The position numbers and the translations under genes were made by a program. The notes under the pieces are model-generated. The model ran no database searches. It was not told the DNA's origin and saw only the letters and a list, made by a program, of their open reading frames with translations. Below are positions 9,001 to 17,510 of a stretch of 64,000 bases of DNA, in pieces. Each line of letters begins with the position of its first letter. Within the stretch, counting starts at the first letter, position 1. The DNA is from Nocardia speluncae NBRC 108251 (lineage in GTDB: Bacteria > Actinomycetota > Actinomycetes > Mycobacteriales > Mycobacteriaceae), in contig NZ_BDBZ01000034.1 in assembly GCF_001613245.1 (NCBI RefSeq), positions 1 through 64,000 on the forward strand. Reading direction: 5' to 3'.

Positions 9001-9988
9001 GGCCGACGACACCATGATCGCCGGTTACGAACTCGGCGGCGGCTGGCTGCATATCGGTGAGGCGAAGGTAGGTAAACGCGCCTTCCTCGGCAATTCCGGG
9101 ATGACCGCGCCCGGCCGCCGGGTGCCGAAGAACGGCCTGGTGGCCGTACTGTCCGCGGCACCGAGCAAGGCCAAGGCCGGATCGTCGTGGCTGGGCAGCC
9201 CGCCGGTCCGGTTGCGCCGGTCGGCGGGCAATGCCGATACCGACCGCACCTTCGACCCGCCGCTGCGGTTGCGAATCTTCCGCGGCGCCTTCGAGACCTG
9301 CCGGCTGGCCGCGATGGTGGTGACCTTCGCTATCGGCCTCGGGGTGCTGCTGGCGCTAGCGCGAGTGGCGGACAGTTTCGGTTTCCTGGCAGCCGGGTTG
9401 CTGTCCGGGCTGGTGCTGATGGTCGCGGGCGCGGTGGCCTGTGCGAGTGCGGTCACGGCGAAATGGGTTCTGGTGGGCCGTATCCGGGCCGAGGAACATC
9501 CACTGTGGAGTTCGTTCGTCTGGCGTAACGAAGTCTCGGACGCCTTCGTGGAAACCGTTGCGGCGCCGTGGTTCGCCCGCGCGGCAACCGGCACGCCCGT
9601 ACTGAATCTCTGGTTGCGCGCGCTCGGCGCGAAGATCGGCCGCGGGGTATGGTGCGAGTCCTATTGGCTTCCGGAGGCAGACCTGGTGACACTCGGCGAC
9701 GGGGCAACCGTGGAACGCGGCTGTGTGGTGCAAACGCATCTGTTCCACGACCGCATCATGGCCATGGACACCGTCACCCTGGAACCGGGCGCCACCCTCG
9801 GGCCACATTGCGTCGCTCTACCGGCCGCGACCGTCGGCGCGGGCGCCACCGTGGGCCCGGCATCGCTGGTGATGCGCGGCGATACCGTACCGCCCTCCAC
9901 GAGATGGTGGGGTAACCCCATAGCCCCTTGGACCGGTCCGGCCCGTTCCCCGGACAGCGATTCGGCGGACGAGGAGAAAGACCGCTGA
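6071..9988 (+). CDS. Pls/PosA-family non-ribosomal peptide synthetase (poly-amino-acid synthetase type)
   Basis: Membrane-bound single-module NRPS of 1305 residues, close to the size of epsilon-poly-lysine synthetase. Order: adenylation domain (about 20-500; SGSTGTPKG at about 160, YGPTE 298-302, YRSGDLVR, Lys486 in TSGKVDRN), carrier domain with phosphopantetheine Ser540 in GGGSLS, then about 700 residues with six hydrophobic helices in three pairs. Each pair is followed by a left-handed beta-helix/hexapeptide unit. There is no condensation or thioesterase domain, as in Pls enzymes, where the C-terminal units make isopeptide bonds iteratively. Specificity residues read D209 A210 E213 S252 I273 G275 T297 V305 V306 K486, resembling a lysine code. 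The stop overlaps the next gene's start. The product itself is inferred. Confidence 0.9.
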   Translation: MQAQLQKLSGLLRAGAAPPARTLVDVLAETAARHPDSPAVATADRTLSYAELLVEIDRSVRELRAAGVRQGDRVGVRMPSGTWELYLTILAVLHAGAAYVPVDADDPEERARLVFGEAQVTAIATAAGIEPVGDRTPDAAIGEQSTTAPTVGDDAWIIFTSGSTGTPKGVAVTHRNAAAFVDAEARLFLRGNPLGPGDRVLAGLSVAFDASCEEMWLAWRHGACLVPAPRALVRTGADLGPWLVRQGITVVSTVPTLAATWPAEALESVRLLIFGGEAVPPDLAERLADDDREVWNTYGPTEATVVACAALLDGAGPVRIGLPLDGWDLVVVDADGLPVDEGESGELVIGGVGLARYLDPAKDAEKYAPLATLAWDRAYRSGDLVRNDSAGLIFLGRADDQVKIGGRRIELGEIDNALQHLPGVSGAAAAVRTTATGAPVLIGYLTGVPADYDLAAARTLLSGQLPAPLIPRLVVVPELPTRTSGKVDRNALPWPLAGADSGIEHGLTGTAAWVAQIWTDVLAAEITGADADFFELGGGSLSAAQLVSALRTRYPQVTVADIYDHPRLGALAELLDDSGPGATAETRRVEPTPRSAQLIQVLATVALTTLTGLQWVTWLAVAAGIAGWFEVLPWLPRLSWWWTALLFTVFITPLGRMAICVAGARVLLAGVEPGSYARGGPVHVRLWAAVRLAEASGAENLSGAPWMVPFARALGATVGKGVDLHTLPPVTGMLELRDGCSVEPEVDLSGYWIDGDTVHIGSIQVGRGAVVGARSVLLPGTKIGRDAEIAAGSAVSGKVKAGQEWAGSPAVKVGRARHRWPGRTPERAVHWVLAYGVASLALGALPLAGLAAGLVVIAWGIRDSASFTGALLPAFLWLPVATLFSLVVYAVTTIVAVRLLSIGLTEGYHPVRSRVGWQVWATERLLDSARTFLFPLYASLLTPVWLRLLGAKVGKRVEASTVLLLPKFTTVADGAFLADDTMIAGYELGGGWLHIGEAKVGKRAFLGNSGMTAPGRRVPKNGLVAVLSAAPSKAKAGSSWLGSPPVRLRRSAGNADTDRTFDPPLRLRIFRGAFETCRLAAMVVTFAIGLGVLLALARVADSFGFLAAGLLSGLVLMVAGAVACASAVTAKWVLVGRIRAEEHPLWSSFVWRNEVSDAFVETVAAPWFARAATGTPVLNLWLRALGAKIGRGVWCESYWLPEADLVTLGDGATVERGCVVQTHLFHDRIMAMDTVTLEPGATLGPHCVALPAATVGAGATVGPASLVMRGDTVPPSTRWWGNPIAPWTGPARSPDSDSADEEKDR

Positions 9989-11331
9989 TGGGGAGCCGGT
10001 TCTACGACGCCCCCATCGACGACTATCTCCCGCAGAACGGCAACCGGGGCTACCGCGTTTCGCGGTACGAACTGGAGTTGAACTACAAGGTCGCCAGTAA
10101 TCGCCTCGCAGGCCGCGCGGTGATCACCGCGGTGACCACGGCCGAACGCCCCCGCTATTCGCTCGACCTGTCCCAGGCCCTGGCGGTTTCGAAGGTGCTG
10201 GTCAACGGAAACAAGGCCGCCAAGTACCACCATCAGCGCGGCAAACTCACCGTCACGCCCCGCGGGCGGATCCCGGCGGGCGGGATGCTGCAACTCGTCG
10301 TCCAGTACGCCGGCGCACCGAAACCCGTGCGGGGTCCGTGGGGTGAGGTCGGCTGGGAGGAACTCACCGAAGGCGCGCTGGTGGCCAGTCAACCGAACGG
10401 TGCCGCCTCCTGGTTCCCCTGCGACGACCACCCGAGTTCGAAAGCCAGCTACCGTATCTCGATCACCACCGATACCCCGTACTACACCCTCGCCAACGGC
10501 AACCTCGTCGGTAAACAGACCAAGGCCGGGCAGACCACCTGGGTATACGAGCAGGCCGAGCCGATGGCCACCTATCTGGCGACCGTGCAGATCGGCCGCT
10601 ACCGCAAGCACCGGCTCGGCGATCACCACACCCCGGTGCCGATGTACGCGGCCGTCCCGACCACGCTGCGCGCCGCGTTCGATCACGATTTCGCGCGCCA
10701 GCCGGAGATGATGTCGGTGTTCAGCGACCGCTTCGGCCCGTACCCGTTCCAGAGCTACTCGGTGGTGGTCACCGAGGACGAGCTGGAGATCCCCATCGAA
10801 GCCCAGGGCCTCTCGATTTTCGGCGCCAACCACTGCGACGGCCGTAGCGGCGCGGAACGCCTGGTGGCGCACGAACTGGCCCACCAGTGGTTCGGCAACA
10901 GCCTGACCATCCAGCACTGGTGTGATATCTGGCTGCACGAGGGTTTTGCCTGCTACGCGGAATGGATCTGGTCGGAGGCGGCCGGTGGCGCGAGCGCGGA
11001 CCAACTGGCCCGGGCGGCCTGGCATACGCTGCGCCGGGAGCCGCAGGACATCGTGGTCGGCGATCCCGGCCCCACCCTGATGTTCGACGATCGCATCTAC
11101 AAACGGGGCGCGCTCACCTTGCACACGCTGCGGCTGGAACTCGGTGATACCACGTTCTTCCGGTTGATCCGCGATTGGACCGCCCGGCACCGTCATGCCT
11201 CGGTCTCCACCGAGGAGTTCACCGATCTCGCCGGTCACTACAGCATGGCGCCGCTGCATCCGCTGTGGCAGACCTGGCTGTATTCCGAACCGCTACCGCA
11301 GCTGCCGCCCGCCGGTCAGAAAACCAGGTAA
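9988..11331 (+). CDS. M1-family zinc aminopeptidase-like metallopeptidase
   Basis: Short M1 (gluzincin) metallopeptidase of 447 residues: N-terminal beta domain plus catalytic domain only. Zinc ligands are visible: HELAH at 295-299, then 18 residues, then Glu318. The usual GxMEN exopeptidase loop is replaced by IEAQG, as in actinobacterial short M1 proteins, so strict aminopeptidase activity is not assured. There is no signal peptide. The ATG at 9988 overlaps the NRPS stop by one base and has GAGGAG upstream, so the two genes are translationally coupled. A role in processing or degrading the NRPS product is plausible but unproven. Confidence 0.9.
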   Translation: MGSRFYDAPIDDYLPQNGNRGYRVSRYELELNYKVASNRLAGRAVITAVTTAERPRYSLDLSQALAVSKVLVNGNKAAKYHHQRGKLTVTPRGRIPAGGMLQLVVQYAGAPKPVRGPWGEVGWEELTEGALVASQPNGAASWFPCDDHPSSKASYRISITTDTPYYTLANGNLVGKQTKAGQTTWVYEQAEPMATYLATVQIGRYRKHRLGDHHTPVPMYAAVPTTLRAAFDHDFARQPEMMSVFSDRFGPYPFQSYSVVVTEDELEIPIEAQGLSIFGANHCDGRSGAERLVAHELAHQWFGNSLTIQHWCDIWLHEGFACYAEWIWSEAAGGASADQLARAAWHTLRREPQDIVVGDPGPTLMFDDRIYKRGALTLHTLRLELGDTTFFRLIRDWTARHRHASVSTEEFTDLAGHYSMAPLHPLWQTWLYSEPLPQLPPAGQKTR

Positions 11332-11528
11332 CGGCCCGCCAGCTGTTCGACCAGCGGATCGTCCTCACCGACGCTTTCCAAGGCGTCCAGATCGGCCACC
11401 AGCGAGATGAGGCGCGGATCCTCCGATTCGGGTCCGGCCGGGCCGTCTTCGGCGAGTTGCCGCAGCATTTTGTCCCGTACCCGGTCCTTCAGTGAGTCGC
11501 GCATATCCGCCTCTCGGGTCAGTGTCAT
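11316..11528 (-). CDS. Small hypothetical acidic protein
   Basis: A 70-residue reading frame, soluble and rich in Asp/Glu/Arg, with alternating helix-forming segments (RDSLKDRVRDKMLRQLAED). I do not recognise a family. Its 3' end overlaps the 3' end of the M1 peptidase gene by 16 bases on the opposite strand. The start could be ATG at 11528 or the internal ATG nine codons in, which has GAGGCGG upstream. Codon use resembles neighbouring genes, which is why I keep it. Confidence 0.45.
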   Translation of the reverse strand: MTLTREADMRDSLKDRVRDKMLRQLAEDGPAGPESEDPRLISLVADLDALESVGEDDPLVEQLAGRYLVF

Positions 11529-11585
11529 TCCGACATGATCGGAGCGCTGGGTGGTGACGCTGCACCTCCTGCGCGTTCGACCCGG

Positions 11586-12080
11586 TCAGACCGGCGTCAA
11601 CCAGGTGCCCCATGGTGTGTTGCGCAGAACGGTGTACGCGGCGATCGAGCCGAGCAGCACCCACATCGTCGCGGTACTTATTCCGGGCAGCCGCGGTCCT
11701 TCGCCGCGCCAGGCACGGACGGCCCAATCACCCACCCACACTGCGAACAGCACCAGCACCGGCAAGGCCAGCAGGTTGCTGTGCAGGGAATCGATGATGT
11801 TCCCGTCGGTGAGGTTGTGCACTGCCCGCATACCCCCGCATCCGGGGCAGTACACCCCGAACAGCGCATAAGAGGGGCACAGCCCGTACGACCCCGGAAC
11901 GTGCGGATCCCGGAAGTGCAGCAGTAGCAGAGACGCTGCTCCCGCACTCGCGACCACGGCCGGCAGCGCGACAGCGCTCAGCCGCGTGAGCCCGCTCCGC
12001 CCGGGTTCCGTTCCGGCGGCCGGCACACCGGATGGCGCCGGTGGTGGCGGGGCCGCGTCGGAATCTTTCACGGTTCTCAC
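11586..12080 (-). CDS. DUF2752 membrane protein
   Basis: Membrane protein of 164 residues with a Pro/Ala-rich cytoplasmic start and about three hydrophobic helices. It contains the DUF2752 signature of paired cysteines, CPSYALFGVYCPGCGGMRA. The family is common in actinobacteria and Bacteroidetes and its function is unknown; the CPGCG motif suggests metal or disulfide chemistry. It stands alone. Confidence 0.8.
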   Translation of the reverse strand: MRTVKDSDAAPPPPAPSGVPAAGTEPGRSGLTRLSAVALPAVVASAGAASLLLLHFRDPHVPGSYGLCPSYALFGVYCPGCGGMRAVHNLTDGNIIDSLHSNLLALPVLVLFAVWVGDWAVRAWRGEGPRLPGISTATMWVLLGSIAAYTVLRNTPWGTWLTPV

Positions 12081-12259
12081 CGTAGCCCCGGCGGCGGGGT
12101 TGATGCCACAACCATCGGAGGTGCTAGCTCCGGTTCCGGGCTGCGGTGCATAGAAACGGCACCTGATGGGAATTCTGGGTTAACGGCACCACAGGCGGGA
12201 CCGACATCCGGGGTGAGAACCACATTCCGGACAGAGAATCCGGGCGCGGCGCTTGCTCT

Positions 12260-12278
12260 TGTAAGCACTCAGCTTGCA
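12260..12278. promoter_or_regulatory. Imperfect inverted repeat upstream of hydrolase gene
   Basis: TGTAAGC-ACTCA-GCTTGCA, 7-bp arms with one mismatch, 37 bases before the hydrolase ATG. It is the size and shape of a TetR-type operator, but no regulator is adjacent. Confidence 0.3.
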
Positions 12279-12314
12279 GGTTACCGTGTCAGTTAGGCAC
12301 AAAGGAGTGTTCTG

Positions 12315-13367
12315 ATGCTGGTGAAATCGTTGACAGCGCTATCGCAAGCGCATCACGGCGCGCTGACCGCACCGTACCGGGCCGCGTTGCGCGCTCGCCG
12401 CTTCCGGAACGCCGCCTTCAACAGTCCTGCCGATGCGCCCGAGGTCTCAACCGTCACCACCGTCGACGGCGCCCGCCTGCGCGTGCACTCCTACGGTCCC
12501 GCCGATGCCGAGCCGATTGTGCTCATCCACGGCTGGAGCTGCTGTATCGAGTACTGGAACCCTCAGATCAACGCCTTTGCCGGCCGCTACCGGGTGATCT
12601 CCTACGATCAGCGCGGCCACGGCGAGAGCACCCTGGGCCGCGCTCCACTCGGCGACCGGACCCTCGCCGACGATCTCGCTGCCGTCCTCGACGCCACCCT
12701 GCATCCCGATCGCACCGCATTGCTGGTCGGCCACAGCATGGGCGGCATCACCTTGCAAGCATGGGCCGCCCGGCATCCGCAGCAGGTCGCCCGGCGGGCC
12801 CGCGCGGTGGTGCTCGCCAACACCACCTCGGGCAATATCCGTTACGACACCGATCTGCTCCCGTTGCTGAACAAGCCGCTCAGCGTAGGGAACCAGCCGA
12901 TCACCCTGCTCGGCTCACCCGTCCGGCTCCCGATGATCGTTGCCGAATCCATCCTCACCTCCCCGGTACCACTACCCGGCGGCTGGGCTGCCCGGGAACT
13001 GCTCAAACAGCGCATCATGGCCCGCGGCGCCACCGACGAGCAGGCCGATTTCGCCCTGAGCATCGTGCGCTCCTGCCGCCCCCTGGCCCGCGGCCGGCAC
13101 GCCGCCCTCCTGGCGGACCTGCAACTCGGCGCAGCGGCTGCGAACCTCACGGTGCCCACCACGATCATCGCCGGCCGGTACGACCGGCTGCTGCCCGAAC
13201 GGATGTCGCGCATCATCGCCGACACCATGGAGAAGGCCGGTCACCGCCCCGATTACCAGGTCTGGCCCACCGGACACCTCGGCAATATCGAGGCTGCAGA
13301 CCGCTTCGACACCGAGCTCGTCTCCATCCTGAATCGCACCGGTTCGCGGTCTGTGGCCGCGGGCTGA
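12315..13367 (+). CDS. Alpha/beta hydrolase
   Basis: Alpha/beta-hydrolase fold protein, 350 residues. The oxyanion-loop motif HGW is at 72-74 and the nucleophile elbow GHSMGG has Ser141; an acid in the GRYDRLLP segment and a His in GHLGNIE complete a likely triad. The family includes lipases, esterases and peroxidases; nothing fixes the substrate. The first 40 residues are basic and not a clear signal peptide. AAAGGAG precedes the ATG at 12315. Confidence 0.88.
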   Translation: MLVKSLTALSQAHHGALTAPYRAALRARRFRNAAFNSPADAPEVSTVTTVDGARLRVHSYGPADAEPIVLIHGWSCCIEYWNPQINAFAGRYRVISYDQRGHGESTLGRAPLGDRTLADDLAAVLDATLHPDRTALLVGHSMGGITLQAWAARHPQQVARRARAVVLANTTSGNIRYDTDLLPLLNKPLSVGNQPITLLGSPVRLPMIVAESILTSPVPLPGGWAARELLKQRIMARGATDEQADFALSIVRSCRPLARGRHAALLADLQLGAAAANLTVPTTIIAGRYDRLLPERMSRIIADTMEKAGHRPDYQVWPTGHLGNIEAADRFDTELVSILNRTGSRSVAAG

Positions 13368-13523
13368 GCGGAGGTCCTCCGAGTTCGGTCGACGATGCCC
13401 GGCTCGGTGGACTTCATTACGGCGAACCGGCGAAAATCCGGCGCCCGGCTCCAGGCGAACCGGAATATCGGCGATGGCGCGTCGTTGCACCCGGCGACAG
13501 CTCTCTGGCGATAGGAATGGACT

Positions 13524-14444
13524 ATGCGCGCAGCGACCTACGACCGCTACACCGCCGACGACAACGATGTACGCGTCCGTGACCTGCCCACACCCAAACT
13601 TTTCCCCGGTTCGGTCCTGATCGAAGTCCGCGCGGCCGGGGTGAACCCGGTCGACTGGAAGTTGATGTCGGGTGCACTCGACGGGCTGATCGATGCGGTG
13701 TTCCCGGTGATTCCCGGCTGGGATGTCGCCGGGACAGTGGTCGATACCGGATTGGACACCCCGGAGTTCTCGGTGGGCGACGACGTACTGGCCTACGCCC
13801 GCAAGGACGTCCTGCAGGCCGGCACCTTCGCTGAACTGGTCGCGGTAGGGGCCGCGCATATCGCCCGTAAACCGGCCGAACTGCCGTGGGAGCAGGCCGG
13901 TGCCCTCCCCCTGGCCGGTGGCACAGCACTACGCACCCTCGATCTACTCGAGGTGACCGCCGACGACACCGTACTGATCCATGCTGCGGCAGGTGGTGTC
14001 GGTAGCCTCGGTGTACAGATCGCCGCCGCCCGCGGCGCCCGAGTCCTGGGCACCGCATCCCAGAAGAACCACGACTACCTCCGTGAACTCGGCGCCGAAC
14101 CGGTGGAGTACGGCGACGGTGTCGTCGAACGAATCCGTGAACTGGCACCCGACGGCGTGCAAGCGGTGGCCGATTTCGTCGGCGGCCAGCTCGACACCAC
14201 CCTCGCGGTACTCGCTCCCGGTGGCAGGCACGCCTCGGTCGCCGACAACAGCGTGGCCGAACACGGCGGACATATAGTCTGGGTCCGCCCCGACGGCACA
14301 CAGACGCAGCGCCTGGCCGACCTCGCCGCAAAGGGCAACCTGACGGTCCCCATCGCCCGCACCTTCTCCCTCGACGAGGTCCCCGAAGCATTCGCAGCGA
14401 GCCGCACCGGGCACACCCGCGGGAAGAACGTCATCGTTCTCTGA
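13524..14444 (+). CDS. NADP-dependent quinone-oxidoreductase-like MDR protein
   Basis: Zinc-independent medium-chain dehydrogenase/reductase, 306 residues. It has a GroES-like N-terminal half (AAGVNPVDWK is the typical MDR signature) and a Rossmann half with AAAGGVGSLGVQIA. It ends with ARTFSLDEVPEAFAASRTGHTRGKNVI, the common C-terminal pattern of quinone reductases. It probably reduces enones or quinones with NADPH. Start is ATG at 13524. Confidence 0.9.
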   Translation: MRAATYDRYTADDNDVRVRDLPTPKLFPGSVLIEVRAAGVNPVDWKLMSGALDGLIDAVFPVIPGWDVAGTVVDTGLDTPEFSVGDDVLAYARKDVLQAGTFAELVAVGAAHIARKPAELPWEQAGALPLAGGTALRTLDLLEVTADDTVLIHAAAGGVGSLGVQIAAARGARVLGTASQKNHDYLRELGAEPVEYGDGVVERIRELAPDGVQAVADFVGGQLDTTLAVLAPGGRHASVADNSVAEHGGHIVWVRPDGTQTQRLADLAAKGNLTVPIARTFSLDEVPEAFAASRTGHTRGKNVIVL

Positions 14445-14515
14445 GCTCCCGGTAGCGCGGCCTAGAACAGACCCACTGCGGCATCCGACTTCCCCGGCTC
14501 GGCGAAGGAGATCTC

Positions 14516-15784
14516 GTGCCCACGTTCCCGTTCCGGCCCGCTCTCCCACATCAGGTGTTCACCGCCGGTTTCTACCCGAACACCGACGCCGACTACGTGG
14601 TGCGCTGTGCCCTCGGCGCTACCGCTTCCGGGGCGGCAGATATCGGCGAGGTCCTGTGGGCCGTCGACGCCGCCGACCCCGATGACCCCGAAAACTGGTT
14701 CCGCACCTGGGAAGCCGCCGGCGAACGGGCGCGCGCCCTCGCCGATACCGCCGCAGCCGGCGGCCACCGGCTCAGCGCCTCCTGGGCATACCTGCGATCC
14801 GCCACCTATTTCGCGACAGCCCTCAACGCGCTCGGCGGTTCCGGCGACGTCGACCGACTTCTCCCGGTCTTCCGTAACCACCGTTGCGGTTGGGACCGTT
14901 TCGTCGACACCACCACGCATCTGGTCGAACGCATCGCCATCCCGTACGAGAACAGCACTCTGCCCGGCTATTTCTTCCGCCCGGCGCCGGACAGCACGCC
15001 GCGACCCACATTCGTGATGGTCAACGGCAGCGACGGCGCCCTCAGCGCACTGTGGAATTCGGGGGCGGCCGGCGCGCTGGCACGCGGCTACAACGTGCTG
15101 ATGTTCGACGGCCCGGGTCAGCAATCGATGTTGTTCGAGCGGGAAACCGCATTTCGCCCGGATTGGGAGGCGGTGCTCACGCCGGTCCTCGACCATCTGC
15201 TCGAACGGCCCGGCGTCGACCCCGACCGCGTCGCGGTATACGGGATCAGCCAGGGCGGATTCTGGATCGCACGGGCCCTGGTCTTCGAGCATCGTTTCGC
15301 GGCTGCTGTCGCCGATCCCGGGGTGGTCGATGTTTCGGCCTCCTGGGCGGCGAATATCCCGAACTCGCTGATGAAACTGTTCCATGCGGGCAAGCAGAAG
15401 CAGTTCGACACCGAACTGGGTATCGGCCTGAAACTCTCCGGAAAGAGTGCCCACACCTGGAATTTCCGGGCACGACCGTATCGGCGTGACAGTTACTTCG
15501 ACACCCTGACCGCCGTCCGCGAGTACACACTCGGCGCACCCGAGGCTGCCCGGATCACCACACCCCTGTTCATCGCCGACCCAGAGGACGAGCAGTTCTG
15601 GCCGGGCCAATCCCGGCGTCTCGCCGAAACGGTGTCGGGACCGGTGCACTGCTGCCGGTTCACCGCGGCCGAAGGCGCGAATCACCACTGTCAGCCGCTT
15701 GCCCGCACTCTCACCGACCAGCGGATGTTCGACTGGCTGGACGAAACGCTGGGTCGCGGAGACGATCGGCGCTGTCGCCACTGA
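14516..15784 (+). CDS. Alpha/beta hydrolase, FrsA/dipeptidyl-aminopeptidase-like
   Basis: Protein of 422 residues with a helical N-terminal cap (about 1-150) and a C-terminal alpha/beta-hydrolase domain. The nucleophile elbow GISQGG has Ser245; the acid is likely in ADPEDEQFWP and the histidine in GANHHCQP. It resembles the single-domain S9-like hydrolases related to 2,6-dihydropseudooxynicotine hydrolase, which act on small C-C or ester bonds. The start is GTG at 14516 with AAGGAG upstream. Confidence 0.82.
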   Translation: MPTFPFRPALPHQVFTAGFYPNTDADYVVRCALGATASGAADIGEVLWAVDAADPDDPENWFRTWEAAGERARALADTAAAGGHRLSASWAYLRSATYFATALNALGGSGDVDRLLPVFRNHRCGWDRFVDTTTHLVERIAIPYENSTLPGYFFRPAPDSTPRPTFVMVNGSDGALSALWNSGAAGALARGYNVLMFDGPGQQSMLFERETAFRPDWEAVLTPVLDHLLERPGVDPDRVAVYGISQGGFWIARALVFEHRFAAAVADPGVVDVSASWAANIPNSLMKLFHAGKQKQFDTELGIGLKLSGKSAHTWNFRARPYRRDSYFDTLTAVREYTLGAPEAARITTPLFIADPEDEQFWPGQSRRLAETVSGPVHCCRFTAAEGANHHCQPLARTLTDQRMFDWLDETLGRGDDRRCRH

Positions 15785-15863
15785 ATGGGACCGGCCATCC
15801 ATCGCATGCGGCTGTACACGCGTTCCCGGATCCGGCCGCCCTTCCGGAAGGTAGGTTCACACG

Positions 15864-16919
15864 ATGGCTTTGCGCGTAATTCAGTGGGCGACCGGGGGTG
15901 TCGGACAGGCCGCGATCGAACATATCCTGCGACATCCCGACCTCGAACTGGCCGGGTGCTGGGTTCATTCACCGGAGAAATCCGGTAAGGATGTCGGCGA
16001 TATCGTCGGGTCGGACAAGACCGGTGTTATCGCGACCCACAGTGTCGAGGAGGTTCTCGCGCTGGACGCGGACTGCGTCCTGTACGCACCGTTGCTGCCC
16101 GACGCGGGCCAGGTCCAGGCCATCCTGCGGTCCGGCAAGAATGTCGTCACTCCCCTGGGCTGGTTCTGGCCGACCGATAGGGAACGGTCGAAGATGGAAC
16201 CGGCGGCCCTCGACGGCGGCGTGACCTTGCACGGCACCGGTATCGACCCCGGCGGCGCCACCGAACAACAACCCCTCTTCTTCAGCGGTCTGTCCTCGGC
16301 GATCACCTTCGTCCGCGGCGAGGAGTTCTCCGATATCCGCACCTACAACGCCCCCGATGTGGTCCGGCACATCATGGGCTTCGGCGGCACCCCAGAGGAG
16401 GCGAAAGCGGGCCCGATGCTCGGCTTGCTCGCCCGCGGTTTCGAGCAGTCGGTGCGCATGTGCCTGGATACGCTCGGTTTCGCTGACGCCGAGATTCGCA
16501 GCAGCCACGATATCGCGGTCGCCACCGCACCGATCGATTCACCGGCCGGCGTAATCGAACCCGGCCGGGTGGCCGCACAGCGTTTCGCCTGGGAAGCGTT
16601 CATAGGTGAGACAAAGGTCGTGCGCGTGGCGGTCAACTGGTTGATGGGCGAGGAAAGCCTGGAACCTGCCTGGGAATTCGGGTCCGGTGGGGAACGCTTC
16701 GAGATCGAGGTCAAGGGTGATCCGGACTGTTCGGTGGTCATCCACGGCTGGCATCCGACGAGTGTCACGGCCGGGCTGCTCCGCAATCCCGGGATCGTGG
16801 TCACCGCCGCGCATTGCGTCAATTCGATCCCCACTGTTTGCGCCGCGCCACCCGGCATTCTCACGTTCGTGGATATGCCGGTGGTTACCGGCCGCGCGCA
16901 CCCGGACCTCGCCGGGTAG
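15864..16919 (+). CDS. NAD(P)-binding protein with DapB-like N-terminus (2,4-diaminopentanoate dehydrogenase-like)
   Basis: Oxidoreductase-like protein of 351 residues. The Rossmann motif ATGGVG is at about 9-14, followed by HPDLELAGCWVHS, as in dihydrodipicolinate-reductase-like proteins of mycobacteria. It lacks the real DapB catalytic motif, so it is not the lysine-pathway enzyme. Related proteins are amine dehydrogenases such as 2,4-diaminopentanoate dehydrogenase. Substrate unknown. Start is ATG at 15864. Confidence 0.8.
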   Translation: MALRVIQWATGGVGQAAIEHILRHPDLELAGCWVHSPEKSGKDVGDIVGSDKTGVIATHSVEEVLALDADCVLYAPLLPDAGQVQAILRSGKNVVTPLGWFWPTDRERSKMEPAALDGGVTLHGTGIDPGGATEQQPLFFSGLSSAITFVRGEEFSDIRTYNAPDVVRHIMGFGGTPEEAKAGPMLGLLARGFEQSVRMCLDTLGFADAEIRSSHDIAVATAPIDSPAGVIEPGRVAAQRFAWEAFIGETKVVRVAVNWLMGEESLEPAWEFGSGGERFEIEVKGDPDCSVVIHGWHPTSVTAGLLRNPGIVVTAAHCVNSIPTVCAAPPGILTFVDMPVVTGRAHPDLAG

Positions 16920-16988
16920 CACCACCTTTCGGGCATCGGAGGCGAACGAACGAACCGGGCTTCGCCTCCGGTTCGTCCGCACCACCGT

Positions 16989-17462
16989 TCAGACAGCGGC
17001 GATCACGACTGCCAAGGCGATCAGCGCGGTCATCTGCAATCCCACCCGCGGCAAGATAATGCTGTCCCAACGCTGTTGCAGCGCACGAGCATTCTCCGGG
17101 ATGATTCCGGAAAGCGCCGCCGCCTTCTGCGCTGCATTGACCGGTTTGGCGATCCGCGCGTACAGGGCGAGCCAGACGACCAGAGCGACCACGGCAACCG
17201 CCGCCGCTGCCGCCGAGACCGGGTGCCCACCGAGCCCGGCCACCATGGCAGCAGCGACCGCGCTCACCAGTCCCGTGATGCCGACCGGTGGCATTCGCCG
17301 ATCAGCGAAATAGTGCCCCCAGCCGGCGCTGCGCGTCATGGTGGCGTCGTCGAGCCGGGCGTTCACCGAGCGCGCGATGAGTGCAGCAAAGGCATCGGTG
17401 CCGTAGACGACGCCGTTGGTGACGAGGGCGAGTACCGCGAGGATTTGGATGAGCGTGGTCAT
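16989..17462 (-). CDS. DUF1772-like membrane protein
   Basis: Four-helix membrane protein, 157 residues, with the arrangement of the DUF1772/anthrone-oxygenase-like family (long first helix with NGVVYGTDAF, then RRMPP before the second helix). Function unknown. It is the second gene of a two-gene unit, 48 bases after the DUF4267 gene, controlled by the divergent TetR promoter region. Confidence 0.72.
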   Translation of the reverse strand: MTTLIQILAVLALVTNGVVYGTDAFAALIARSVNARLDDATMTRSAGWGHYFADRRMPPVGITGLVSAVAAAMVAGLGGHPVSAAAAAVAVVALVVWLALYARIAKPVNAAQKAAALSGIIPENARALQQRWDSIILPRVGLQMTALIALAVVIAAV

Positions 17463-17510
17463 GGGAGAGACTCCTGAACGTCGTGGGGCCTGTCGGTTGG
17501 TTCTGCCGCG

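Noticed and set aside
9661..11259. 532-codon frame opposite the M1 peptidase
   Set aside because: No family-like sequence; the plus strand carries HELAH and the coupled start.
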